Positions 43,530 to 53,000 of a stretch of DNA of 64,000 nt are shown piece by piece. The stretch comes from Actinostola sp. cb2023 (lineage: Eukaryota; Cnidaria; Anthozoa; Actiniaria; Actinostolidae). Each line of letters opens with the position of its first letter. Position 1 is the stretch's first letter. The notes under the pieces are model-generated. The model made no database searches. It was given only the letters and a program-made list of their open reading frames with translations, and was not told the origin of the DNA. The position numbers were made by a program, and so were the translations under genes. Location of the stretch: assembly GCA_033675265.1 (NCBI GenBank), contig JAUJYZ010001280.1, forward strand, positions 186,001 to 250,000, given 5' to 3'.

Positions 43530-46500
43530 TTATTTTACCCCAGCAACAAAGTTCATGTCTTCCCCACTCATGGCAGATAAACCGAACCCTTTGAATTCTG
43601 GGAGACCTGGCATGGCAAAACAGAGTAAAGAAATACGCATATGAGAACATGTCAATGTGAGTGCTTTTTTTTTAATCTTTAAACACACCTTCAAGTTTGT
43701 GTAGCTTGGCTACTTTGGGTTTAAGCTGTGTCCTTAAACTTGACATTTCTTCATTGACATTCTTTTGATCTATAATGTACATGTAACATTATTATACCAC
43801 TTGAGTGTCATTTTACCATAAGTAAAGTTGTCAGTAAGTGGTTGGTAAGGTGTCAGTAAATGGTTGGTAAGGTGCCTGTAAGTGGTTGGTAAGGTGTCAG
43901 TAAGTGGTTGGTAAGGTGTCAGTAAGTGGTTGGTAAGGTCGTTTTAAGTGGTTGGTAAGGTGTCAGTAAGTGGTTGGTAAGGTGTCAGTAAGTGGTTGGA
44001 AGGTGTCGAAGGCATTGTATTCAACCAATCACAGTAAGGTGCAGAAATCATTTCTCAACCAATCAGAATGCTTGGATAACCGTCACGATGGTTGGCGCGG
44101 TGTCAGTAAGTGCACGGTACAACCGTACCGTTGGTAAGGTTCCCACTGGTTGGTACGTAAACGACTGGTAAGGTGTCAGTAAGTGGTTGGTAAGATGTCA
44201 GTAAGTGGTTGGTCAGTAAGTGGTTGGTAAGGTGTCAGTAAGTGGTTGGTAAGGTGTCAGTAAGTGGTTGGTAAGGTGTCAGTAAGTGGTTGGTAAGGTG
44301 TCAGTAAGTGGTTGGTAAGGTGTCAGTAAGTGGTTGGTAAGGTGTCAGTAAGTGGTTGGTAAGGTGTCAGTAAGTGGTTGGTACAGTAAGTGGTTGGTAA
44401 GGTGTCAGTAAGTGGTTGGTAAGGTGTCAGTAAGTGGTTGGTAAGGTGTCAGTAAGTGGTTTGTAAGGTGTCAGTAAGTGGTTGGTAAGGTGTCAGTAGT
44501 GGTTGGTAAGGTGTCAGTAAGTGGTTGGTACAGTAGGCGAGGTGTCACTAAGTGGTTGGTAAGGTGTCAGTAAGTGGTTTCAAAGGTGTCGTAACAGCAG
44601 TGTCAGTAAATGTAAGGTGTCAGTAAATGTAAGATGTCAGTAAGCTCTATCTAGTAAAGGGCGAAGTTTCAAGGGGCATAATGTCTGACACAGGAGTAAG
44701 TGGTTGGAAGGTGTCAGTAAGTGGTTGGTAAAATCCAGTAAGTGGTTTCTAAGTGTCAGTAAGTGTTTGTAAAATGTCAGTTGGTTGGTCTTGGTGCATT
44801 TGGTAAGGTGTCAAAATCTTAGAAAAGGTGTCGAGTTTTGGTAAGGTTCAGTAAGTGGTTGGTAAGGTGTCAGTCCTGTGTCAAAGGTGTCAGTATGCGC
44901 TGAAAGGTTCAGTAAGTGGTTGGTAAGTGGTTTCGAGGTGTGCTTGGTTTTCAGTTTGGTTGGTGTGTCAGTAAGTGGTTGGTAACATGTGTAAGTGGTT
45001 GGTAAGGTTTCAGTAAGTGGGAGGTGTTAGTGGGGTAAGGTGTCAGTAAGTGGTGTAAGGTGTCAGTAAGTGGTTGGTAAGGTGTCAGTAAGTGGTTGGT
45101 AAGGTGTCAGTAAGTGGTTGGTAAGGTGTCAGTAAGTGGTTGGTAAGGTGTCAGTAAGTGGTTGGTAAGGTGTCAGTAAGTGGTTGGTAAGGTGTCAGTA
45201 AGTGGTTGGTAAGGTGTCAGTAAGTGGTTGGTAAGGTGTCAGTAAGTGGTTGGTAAGGTGTCAGTAAGTGGTTGGTAAGGTGTCAGTAAGTGGTTGGTAA
45301 GGTGTCAGTAAGTGGTGGTAAGGTGTCAGTAAGTGGTTGGTAAGGTGTCAGTAAGTGGTTGGTAAGGTGTCAGTAAGTGGTTGGTAAGGTGTCAGTAAGT
45401 GGTTGGTAAGGTGTCAGTAAGTGGTTGGTAAGGTGTCAGTAAGTGGTTGGTAAGGTGTCAGTAAGTGGTTGGTAAGGTGTCAGTAAGTGGTTGGTAAGGT
45501 GTCAGTAAGTGGTTGGTAAGGTGTCAGTAAGTGGTTGGTAAGGTGTCAGTAAGTGGTTGGTAAGGTGTCAGTAAGTGGTTGGTAAGGTGTCAGTAAGTGG
45601 TTGGTAAGGTGTCAGTAAGTGGTTGGTAAGGTGTCAGTAAGTGGTTGGTAAGGTGTCAGTAAGTGGTTGGTAAGGTGTCAGTAAGTGGTTGGTAAGGTGT
45701 CAGTAAGTGGTTGGTAAGGTGTCAGTAAGTGGTTGGTAAGGTGTCAGTAAGTGGTTGGTAAGGTGTCAGTAAGTGGTTGGTAAGGTGTCAGTAAGTGGTT
45801 GGTAAGGTGTCAGTAAGTGGTTGGTAAGGTGTCAGTAAGTGGTTGGTAAGGTGTCAGTAAGTGGTTGGTAAGGTGTCAGTAAGTGGTTAGTAAGGTGTCA
45901 GTAAGTGGTTGGTAAGGTGTCAGTAAGTGGTTGGTAAGGTGTCAGTAAGTGGTTGGTAAGGTGTCAGTAAGTGGTGGTTGGTAAGGTGTCAGTAAGTGGT
46001 TGGTAAGGTGTCAGTAAGTGGTGGTAAGGTGTCAGTAAGTGGTTGGTAAGGTGTCAGTAAGTGGTTGGTAAGGTGTCAGTAAGTGGTTGGTAAGGTGTCA
46101 GTAAGTGGTTGGTTGGTAAGGTGTCAGTAAGTGGTTGGTAAGGTGTCAGTAAGTGGTTGGTAAGGTGTCAGTAAGTGGTTGGTAAGGTGTCAGTAAGTGG
46201 TTGGTAAGGTGTCAGTAAGTGGTTGGTAAGGTGTCAGTAAGTGGTTGGTAAGGTGTCAGTAAGTGGTTGGTAAGGTGTCAGTAAGTGGTGGTAAGGTGTC
46301 AGTAAGTGGTGTCAGTAAGTGGTTGGTAAGGTGTCAGTAAGTGGTTGGTAAGGTGTCAGTAAGTGGTTGGTAAGGTGTCAGTAAGTGGTTGGTAAGGTGT
46401 CAGTAAGTGGTTGGTAAAGGTGTCAGTAAGTGGTTGGTAAGGTGTCAGTAAGTGGTTGGTAAGGTGTCAGTAAGTGGTTGGTAAGGTGTCAGTAAGTGGT

Positions 46501-47432
46501 TGGTAAGGTGTCAGTAAGTGGTTGGTAAGGTGTCAGTAAGTGGTTGGTAAGGTGTCAGTAAGTGGTGGTGGTCAGTAAGGTGTCAGTAAGTGGTTGGTAA
46601 GGTGTCAGTAAGTGGTTGGTAAGGTGTCAGTAAGTGGTTGGTAAGGTGTCAGTAAGTGGTTGGTAAGGTGTCAGTAAGTGGTTGGTAAGGTGTCAGTAAG
46701 TGGTTGGTAAGGTGTCAGTAAGTAGTTGGTAAGGTATCAGTAAGTGGTTGGTAAGGTGTCAGTAAGTGGTTGGTAAGGTGTCAGTAAGTGGTTGGTAAGG
46801 TGTTAGTAAGTGGTTGGTAAGGTACAGTAAGTGGTTGGTAAGGTGTCAGTAAGTGGTTGGTATAAGTGGTTGCCAGCTTTTAAAAGGTGGTTGCTGGTTG
46901 TATGGTTTCTGGTTGTATGGTTTCAGTTTGTGGTTGTCAAGTTCTTAGTCTACAATTACCTTCTTCAATCATCTGTTTTGCACTTGAATCATTCAGCTTC
47001 ATAAACGTGTTCCCAAAACACAACCAAGACTTGTCAGCTTCAGATACAATAATTCAGTTGCGTATTTGGTAATTCAATTCCCAATGAACATGACCGTTAT
47101 TGATTGCACTAATCCTCCAACAACTAGATTACCTTTGGATTTGTTCTTTAGTGCTCTCAAAGCCTCTCTATTACTGTTTCTTTTTCGGTCAAGTTCGACA
47201 ATCTTCAAGGGAAAACGTAAGCTTACGTACAGACATAGATTGAAAAAAATCTAAATTTTATTTATTAAATTCCAGGATTCAAAATTCCTTACAAAATCAA
47301 TTCAGGAATTTTGGTATCTACCTGTTGTCTATCTGTTAATATTTCTGCTGCCAGTTCTTCCATTACGGCTATCTTGTCGACAAATTGCGAAGTGAACCTT
47401 CGAAGCAAGAAATCTTCACCTTCGTCCGCCAT
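43530..47432 (-). CDS. PDRG1: PDRG1, prefoldin-like subunit of the PAQosome/R2TP complex
   Basis: Five exons, all in phase, 138 aa: 47322-47432 (MADEGEDFLLRRF...EELAAEILTDRQQ), 47133-47202 (IVELDRKRNSNREALRALKN), 46960-47037 (WLCFGNTFMKLNDSSAKQMI), 43689-43769 (VNEEMSSLRTQLKPKVAKLH) and 43530-43606 (LPEFKGFGLSAMSGEDM... stop). Human PDRG1 is 133 aa and has the same blocks (EELAEEVL, VDLD.KRN.NREGLRAL, CFGNMFIK, ELKGFNL). The protein is a small beta-prefoldin-like coiled coil that joins URI1 and UXT in the R2TP/prefoldin-like chaperone complex. Intron 3 (43770-46959) is almost entirely a minisatellite. The start codon faces the next gene over 141 bp, and the 3' end faces TTLL9. Confidence 0.95.
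43830..46862 (+). repeat. 22-bp minisatellite in PDRG1 intron 3, about 130 copies
   Basis: Unit ggtaaggtgtcagtaagtgg plus tt. The block 45060-46560 is very homogeneous; 43990-44180 and 44560-45050 are broken up by foreign pieces. On the plus strand each unit carries two GTAAG strings. On the transcribed strand of PDRG1 it reads ttactgacaccttaccaacc, with a CTGAC branch-point-like string. Confidence 0.95.
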
Positions 47433-47573
47433 CTTGGAAACGTATCGTGGGCTCACGAGTGAACCAGCGTTTATACCCATTTGGTGATAATAACACAAGT
47501 GGATTAGTATCCAGATCCCTCCGAGTCGATGTCAAAATGTTTATTTGGATTATTTGGCGGCAAATTTGAAATA
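47433..47573. promoter_or_regulatory. Bidirectional promoter region, PDRG1 and the 247-aa gene
   Basis: Start codons are 141 bp apart and divergent. It contains tatttggcggcaaatttg (about 47550-47567), a near-symmetric TTTGGCGGCAAA block resembling an E2F-type site. No TATA box is obvious. The role is inferred from position. Confidence 0.5.
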
Positions 47574-48999
47574 ATGAATCGAAAAATGGCATTAAAAGAA
47601 GCTTTTGAGATGCTGTAAGTACTGTTATTGTGGCTAAATCTTCTATTGCTTCTGATTTAATTTTTGAGCTATTTTTCGAGTCTTACCTTCAAAATCTTGT
47701 CATGTGAATTTCAGGTACAGACAGTCGAATGAACATGAGCTGGGGAAGACGTTGATCAGTTGTTCTTTCAATAAAACGAAAATTGAACAGGCGAAAAAGA
47801 AGCTGTGTGCCATCAACATAATAGACAGTTGCACTGTGAACAAGGAAAACAAAGGTAAAACAATACATCACAGTACAATCTAAGAGACCGTGTTAGGGGC
47901 TCTTTCTCGGTGGTAAGCTTATATCAACAACAATTAATGACATAAACATTCCAAAGTACATGTACAACTCAATACAACAATGGAACAGTAGAACAAGGTA
48001 TTGTTGCATTGGTTTCGTTTTTGATATATCGAGAAGCTGTCATGTTAGAGTTCTAATCAGTGACCACAATTCTTGGTGTGCTCGGTACGTCATAGCCGCC
48101 ATGTTGGATGACAATCACAAAGCATTCCTCATTAGCTTCTCTTGTTGGTTCATCCAACATGGCGGCTGCATCTTTGTTATTTATTTCTTGAGATATTTTT
48201 AGACATGTGGTTGTACACCAAAAATGTCTGAAAACAGCTATGCCAACTTCAACTTAGCCTGCGTAGCGGTCCTAAGGGATTTGGAAAGGGGATCGCCCTC
48301 TTCCTCTCCCCTCCCTTTTTCTCCAATCCCTTAGGGCCGCTACGCAGGCTAAATTCAACTTGGAATCATTGTTCATGATTCGTGAGTCTAAGACTCATTT
48401 TACATGTAACCGTAATTTGATATAATTGTTCTTCAGTTGAATGTCTGTCATGGAAGATCAATGTGTACAGAAGGCTGAGGAGTCATGATACTAGAACAAA
48501 ATTAAGGAAAGTAAACCACACGACACAGCAAAGACAGCATCTTAGGGATATCATGGACAGACTCCATTTGTCTCATTTTCTTGGTGAAGGAAAAACTGAA
48601 CTTCAAAAGTCCAAGATCCTTGCACATGCGCGAAAAAGAAAAAATAGGAATATGAGTTTCCTTGCAAGAAATATCCGAAAGGTAAAGACTTCTCTTAAAA
48701 TACCAGTAGATGAAGAACAAAAGAGTTTCAAATACCACCAGACCCCAAGGAAATTCAACAGCAGAACACAAGCCAAGCTTGAACAAGATACATGTACTCC
48801 AAGGACCAGTAACAGGGAAAGACGCAACACACACAAACAGCAGAATGCAGAAAAGGCTAACAGAGTGGAAACTGGCTTTGACTCGGGTTTTTATGAACTT
48901 GAAGGAATGGATAAAACAACAGACAACAAAGATGTCAAAACACACTACATGTACCTTTTCAAACCTCAAGAAAGCGAGCCCATCTTGACAACACGTTGA
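47574..48999 (+). CDS. Unrecognised basic protein, 247 aa
   Basis: Three phase-matched exons: 47574-47614 (MNRKMALKEAFEML), 47715-47854 (YRQSNEHELGKTLISCSFNK, then KKKLCAINIIDSC) and 48437-48999 (VECLSWKINVYRRLRSHDTR... ending EPILTTR, TGA). Exon 3 is Lys/Arg/Gln rich with RKRKNRNMSFLARNIRKVK, a likely nuclear signal, and has a short acidic/aromatic segment VETGFDSGFYELEGM. No enzyme domain or membrane segment is visible. It could be a divergent nuclear or centrosomal regulator. The E2F-like block in its promoter would fit S-phase expression, but that is only a suggestion. Intron 2 carries two foldback elements. Confidence 0.75.
48091..48170. mobile_element. Palindromic element, CCGCCATGTTGGAT family, copy 1
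   Basis: catagccgccatgttggatg is mirrored by catccaacatggcggctgc, around attagcttctcttgtt. A second copy is at 61091-61170. Confidence 0.8.
48255..48351. mobile_element. TAGCCTG foldback element, 9-bp duplication
   Basis: TAGCCTGCGTAGCGGtccta is mirrored by tagggCCGCTACGCAGGCTA, with a pyrimidine-rich centre. Flanks acttcaact and aattcaact match at 8 of 9 positions. The first 13 bp are identical to those of the 1.1-kb element at 40250. Confidence 0.85.
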
Positions 49000-49217
49000 A
49001 GGGTCCACTCAGTAGCAAGTCTAGTTATGGATCAGAATCCAATAAAAAGAAGGGAAGGTTTATCAGTAGTAAGGAGAAAAAGCTGGGGAAACCAGGAACC
49101 ATAGCAACAGAAAAGGAGCATGGAGTCTTGTGGAAGAAGACTCTCTATAAACCTCTGTTTTCTAATCACTGTGGGGGCACGTGGAAGCAAATTGTAGAAG
49201 AAAACTAAATACACCAG

Positions 49218-49464
49218 TTCAAAGAGTGAATTGCGCTATCCGTTGGAGACATCCTTATCCAGTGGATAAATTTATTGGTAACAGCATCAATTTGAATTTT
49301 TTTTTCTAAATAATTTTTGTTGTGGGCCAAATTGGAAACCAGTTTGTTTGTACTCACTGAATTTGCCACCCACGTGAAATAAAGTATATGTATGTATGTA
49401 ACTTATAACGATGAATCCACTGGATAAGGATGTATCCAATGGATAGCGCAATTCACTCTTTGAA
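49218..49464. mobile_element. Palindromic MITE
   Basis: ttcaaagagtgaattgcgct followed by atccgttggagacatcctta is mirrored by taaggatgtatccaatggat and agcgcaattcactctttgaa. A decayed fragment of the same family (cttatccattggacaagt) is at 49610. Confidence 0.85.
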
Positions 49465-49728
49465 CAACTGGTATCAGACCTAATAATTTATTAAATAAGT
49501 GTTATTGTTGCTGTTAATTTATTTGTACAGAAATAATTTAAGAAGAATATTTATGTTTGTGAAAATAATATGAAACCACAAGTTGTGTTTGATTGGATAA
49601 CAGCATCAACTTATCCATTGGACAAGTATTTATAGCACTATCCACCATTGATTAACCAGGGCCTGTTGTGCAACAACTAATCTACATGTAGGCTAGCCTG
49701 TGTACAATACATAACCAAGGGGTTTTTT

Positions 49729-49870
49729 CACCCCTCCCCCAGTAGGTCTTCTCTATTTTTTTTTTCACCCCTCCCCCAGTAGGTCTTCTCCATTTTTTTT
49801 TTCACCCCTCCCCCAGTAGGTCTTCTCTAAAAAAATTTCACCCATCCCCCAGTAGGTCTTCTCTATTTTT
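49729..49870 (+). repeat. Tandem repeat of about 36 bp, four copies
   Basis: Unit cacccctcccccagtagg plus tcttctctattttttt, with shifts only in the T/A run. Confidence 0.9.
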
Positions 49871-50084
49871 TTGGGGGTGAAATTAAAAATCTGTAAACAG
49901 GCTACACCTACAACACTGAAGCACTGAAAGGGACACAAGAATACATATACGGTATCCATGTAATAATGTTTGATCTAAGTAAGACATTATTTCAATAAAA
50001 AATTTAGACAATGTTTACTTGTAGCCTGTTTGTACAAAAAACGGATGTTATAATATAACAGTTCACCATACAATGTAACTCGAT

Positions 50085-50160
50085 GTTAGAGCATCTGTCT
50101 AGAAAATGGAGGGTTGTTGGTTCGAATCCCATCTGGGACTCATATTTTTTTCAGAGTTCC
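50085..50160 (+). mobile_element. tRNA-derived SINE head
   Basis: gttagagcatctgtctagaa followed by ggttcgaatcccatctggga: the second part is an intact Pol III B box (GGTTCGAATCC). The A box is decayed. The shared gtctagaaaat link to the element at 56336 shows a common family. Confidence 0.6.
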
Positions 50161-50480
50161 TTATGGTGATTCCAGTGAAGTGGACTTTATTTATATCTAT
50201 TATAAAAGTTATGTCTTTAACTCACTGAGCGCATCGGTGGCATGTGCAGATCAAGTATGTTCATTAATGTACACTTTGCTTGGTCAGACAGCAAGTTGTT
50301 TTCAAGGTGTCCAGCTTAAAGTTTGGCAGCAGCAACAGGTTTGCTATGATTATTCCTACACGTACGCAGTGTTTTCATTAAGCCAGGACACTATAGGACC
50401 TTCACTCGGATATTTCAAGTTTTGTCTCTGCTATTCTACCTGAAATGGCTGCTATTTTGGGTCCCTGCTACTTACAATAT

Positions 50481-51811
50481 TAGTGATTACGTGAAATGCA
50501 GGATCCCTGTGGTGTTCGATCATGACAGTGTAATAATCCTTACTTTTGATGTTTTTCCGGGCAGCAATGCCAGTGAATAACTTTCGCTTTTCCCGCGAAA
50601 AGGAATTCACCACAGCAAATGCAAAATAGTTGTGTGACTTAAACTTTGGCATATCAGCTTGACTATAGGTGACCTGATACATTATAATACAACGTGTAGA
50701 TCGTTGTATACGCGTAGAGCGTTTGAATTGTCCTCAATATTGACAACATCTAGTCGTAATCCCGCATTTCACGTAATCTCCTTTGTTAACAGTTGAACGG
50801 TTTACACTCGGAGAGTAATAATATATAGACTATAATGTTTTTTACACTTTTGCATTGTAAACCGTTGGCGTCATCTTTACTTGTCATCAATATGACAATG
50901 TACCATAGGGATCCCACATTTCACGTAATCACTAAACAAATACCGGTATGTCTTCACAAAATTCAACGGTCTACCACTGAATTGATAAAGAGATAACCAT
51001 ATTCTTTTCATTGTCTCGTGGTAGACCATTCATTGCACATGCGCTAACTAGATCGCGTGATACATTGCAGGATATCAAGAATGCGTGACAAACAATACCT
51101 GTATCTTTTCATCCTGATAGTGAGCAACAAAGTCGCGAGAATGAGCGGTATTATTGAGGAGCTTGCGACGAGTGTATTATAGTGTTCAATTGAGTCACTT
51201 ATAACAAGTCGCAACGCTACTAAGTGATTACGTAAAATGCGGGATCCCTGTGGTGTTCGATCATGACAGTGTGAATGACATTGAACAGTATCGGTCTACG
51301 ATAAACAAACGTTAAACAACATACATTAGACTTGTCACAAGTCGACCACACTTTTTATTCTGATAGCGAGCGACGAAGTCGAGAGAATCTTTTTATCCTG
51401 ACAGCGAGCGACGAAGTCGCGAGAATGAGCGGTATTATCGAGGAGCTTGAAATGAGTGGATTATATTGTTTAATCGAGTCACTTATAACAAGTCAGAACA
51501 CTCTACACTCTACACCTATAAAAGGTTTTAATGATCTAAGCTTATTATAATACAACGTGTAGATCGTAGTATACGTGTAGAGCGTTTGAAATGTCCTCAA
51601 TATCGAATAAACATCTAGTCTATTACGTTTGTATGGTGTATATTCATAGAAAGTTAATACAATGTATGTAGTTGAACGGTTTACACTCAGAGTAATAAAA
51701 TATAGACTATGTCATTTAGCTTTGCATTGTAAACCATAAACCGTTGACGTCATCTTTACTTGTCATGTATGACAATGTACCACAGGGATCCCACATTTCA
51801 CGTAATCACTT
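50481..51811. mobile_element. Two related elements ending in GTGATTACGTGAAATG
   Basis: Copy A (50481-50935) and copy B (51220-51811) both start gtgattacgtRaaatgcRgg atccctgtggtg and end with gggatcccacatttcacgta atcac, inverted. They share acaacgtgtagatcgt, gcgtttgaaNtgtcctcaat and gttgaacggtttacactc. Copy B and the spacer also contain repeats of cgagcgacgaagtcgcgaga atgagcggtatt. No coding capacity is seen; the pair is probably non-autonomous. Confidence 0.75.
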
Positions 51812-51850
51812 CGTGGTGACTAATATTGTATTGTATTGCACAATAAATTA

Positions 51851-51989
51851 TTGAAGGGCTCCCTGCAAGGACAGAGTAAGTGACTAGTGAACAAATCCCA
51901 AATTCTCCTTTGAAATTCAAAGAATCTCAAGGAGAATTTAGATTTTGATCAGAATTCACTTTCATTGAATTCTTGCAGGGAGCCCTTAA
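51851..51989. mobile_element. Palindromic MITE, GGCTCCCTGCAAG family, copy 2
   Basis: ttgaagggctccctgcaagg at the left and cttgcagggagcccttaaa at the right, with aattctcctttgaaattc in the arm. Confidence 0.85.
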
Positions 51990-52310
51990 ATGTGTCCGTC
52001 ATTCTAAACTTTTACAAAAACCCTGTCTACCATGAGTCCATTTGTGCACTCCCTAATTCATAATTTAAACTAACACTTTCATAAAATGGCAAGGCAGCAC
52101 TGCACTTTTATTCTTCAATGGGCTTCCTGTGTCACCACAGGGATCCCATAAAAGAAAGTAGACTTTGATATACTGAATATAAAATATTTAAGATGCACAA
52201 GAAACAGCATCTTCAAAAACCCACATTCTTTTTATACTCTTGTACTGATCTTTCCTTCATGGCTCTTTTCATCTCCATTATTTTTTGTTTGCTCAGTCCT
52301 TGAATAAAGA

Positions 52311-52526
52311 TAGAAAAATAATGCCATTGATTACTTGCAGGATATGGAGTAGTGGGCATGAGCTAGCCTGTGTAGGGGAAGGGAGAGGAAGAAAAGGAAG
52401 GGCCTGCATGTAGTGAACTAGAAAAATAATGCCATTGATTACTTGCAGGATATGGAGTAGTGGGCATGAGCTAGCCTGTGTAGGGGAAGGGAGAGGAAGA
52501 AAAGGAAGGGCCTGCATGTAGTGAAC
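52311..52526 (+). repeat. Perfect 108-bp tandem duplication
   Basis: tagaaaaataatgccattga starts both units (52311 and 52419); they appear identical through ggcctgcatgtagtgaac. The duplication is recent. Each unit contains gctagcctgtgtagggg, similar to the start of the TAGCCTG family. Confidence 0.9.
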
Positions 52527-52565
52527 TGCCTGAGGATGCCTTTTGGAACTAAGGCATTTCGGGAT

Positions 52566-52612
52566 TAGTCTGAATATCAGCCACCTCCTCGAGGCAGCTG
52601 ATATTCAGGCTT
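52566..52612. mobile_element. Minimal TAGCCTG-type foldback
   Basis: TAGTCTGAATATCAGCC is mirrored by GGCAGCTGATATTCAGGCTT with only a few bases between the arms. tttcgggat is found directly on both sides. The sequence is close to the 30194 element. Coordinates may be off by one. Confidence 0.75.
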
Positions 52613-53000
52613 TTTCGGGATGACCTCAGTGTAAGAACTTTGCATGCTTACACTGTATCTAATTTTCAAAATAACCATAACAATTCATTGATATGTGGAT
52701 TCATTGAACCACCCATCCAGTAGTCAACGGTTTAGAGATCTTTAGAACTTTGAAGTTATACCGTGTTCTGTGAAAGTGTTTATATTAGGAAACAAGGAAA
52801 CGTAGAGGGGGCTTACATATATATCCAGGGGGCTTATAACCTATAACAGGGGGGCTTATAAACAGGGGGGGCTTATAAGTGGCAGTTTACGGTATGTCAG
52901 TTATGAGGTTCTTACTCTGAGGTAAACGTAGGCTTCATTAGAAGCTGGCATACCGACAAACTTCATCAGCTACTTTACAAAGCAGCATCACCTAATTTTG

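Larger units (their letters stand above)
49000..53000. other. Four-kilobase spacer, no supported gene
   Basis: The 3' ends of two convergent genes face each other here. The content is mobile and tandem DNA only: MITE 49218-49464, 36-bp tandem 49729-49870, SINE head about 50085, the TIR pair 50481-51811, MITE 51851-51989, a 108-bp duplication and a foldback near 52.57 kb. Short frames (50114-50443, 51332-51550) lie in these elements or show no domain. Confidence 0.6.

Noticed and set aside
43830..46862. CRISPR-like array of 22-bp repeats
   Set aside because: There are no unique spacers, and the host is eukaryotic; it is a plain tandem minisatellite.
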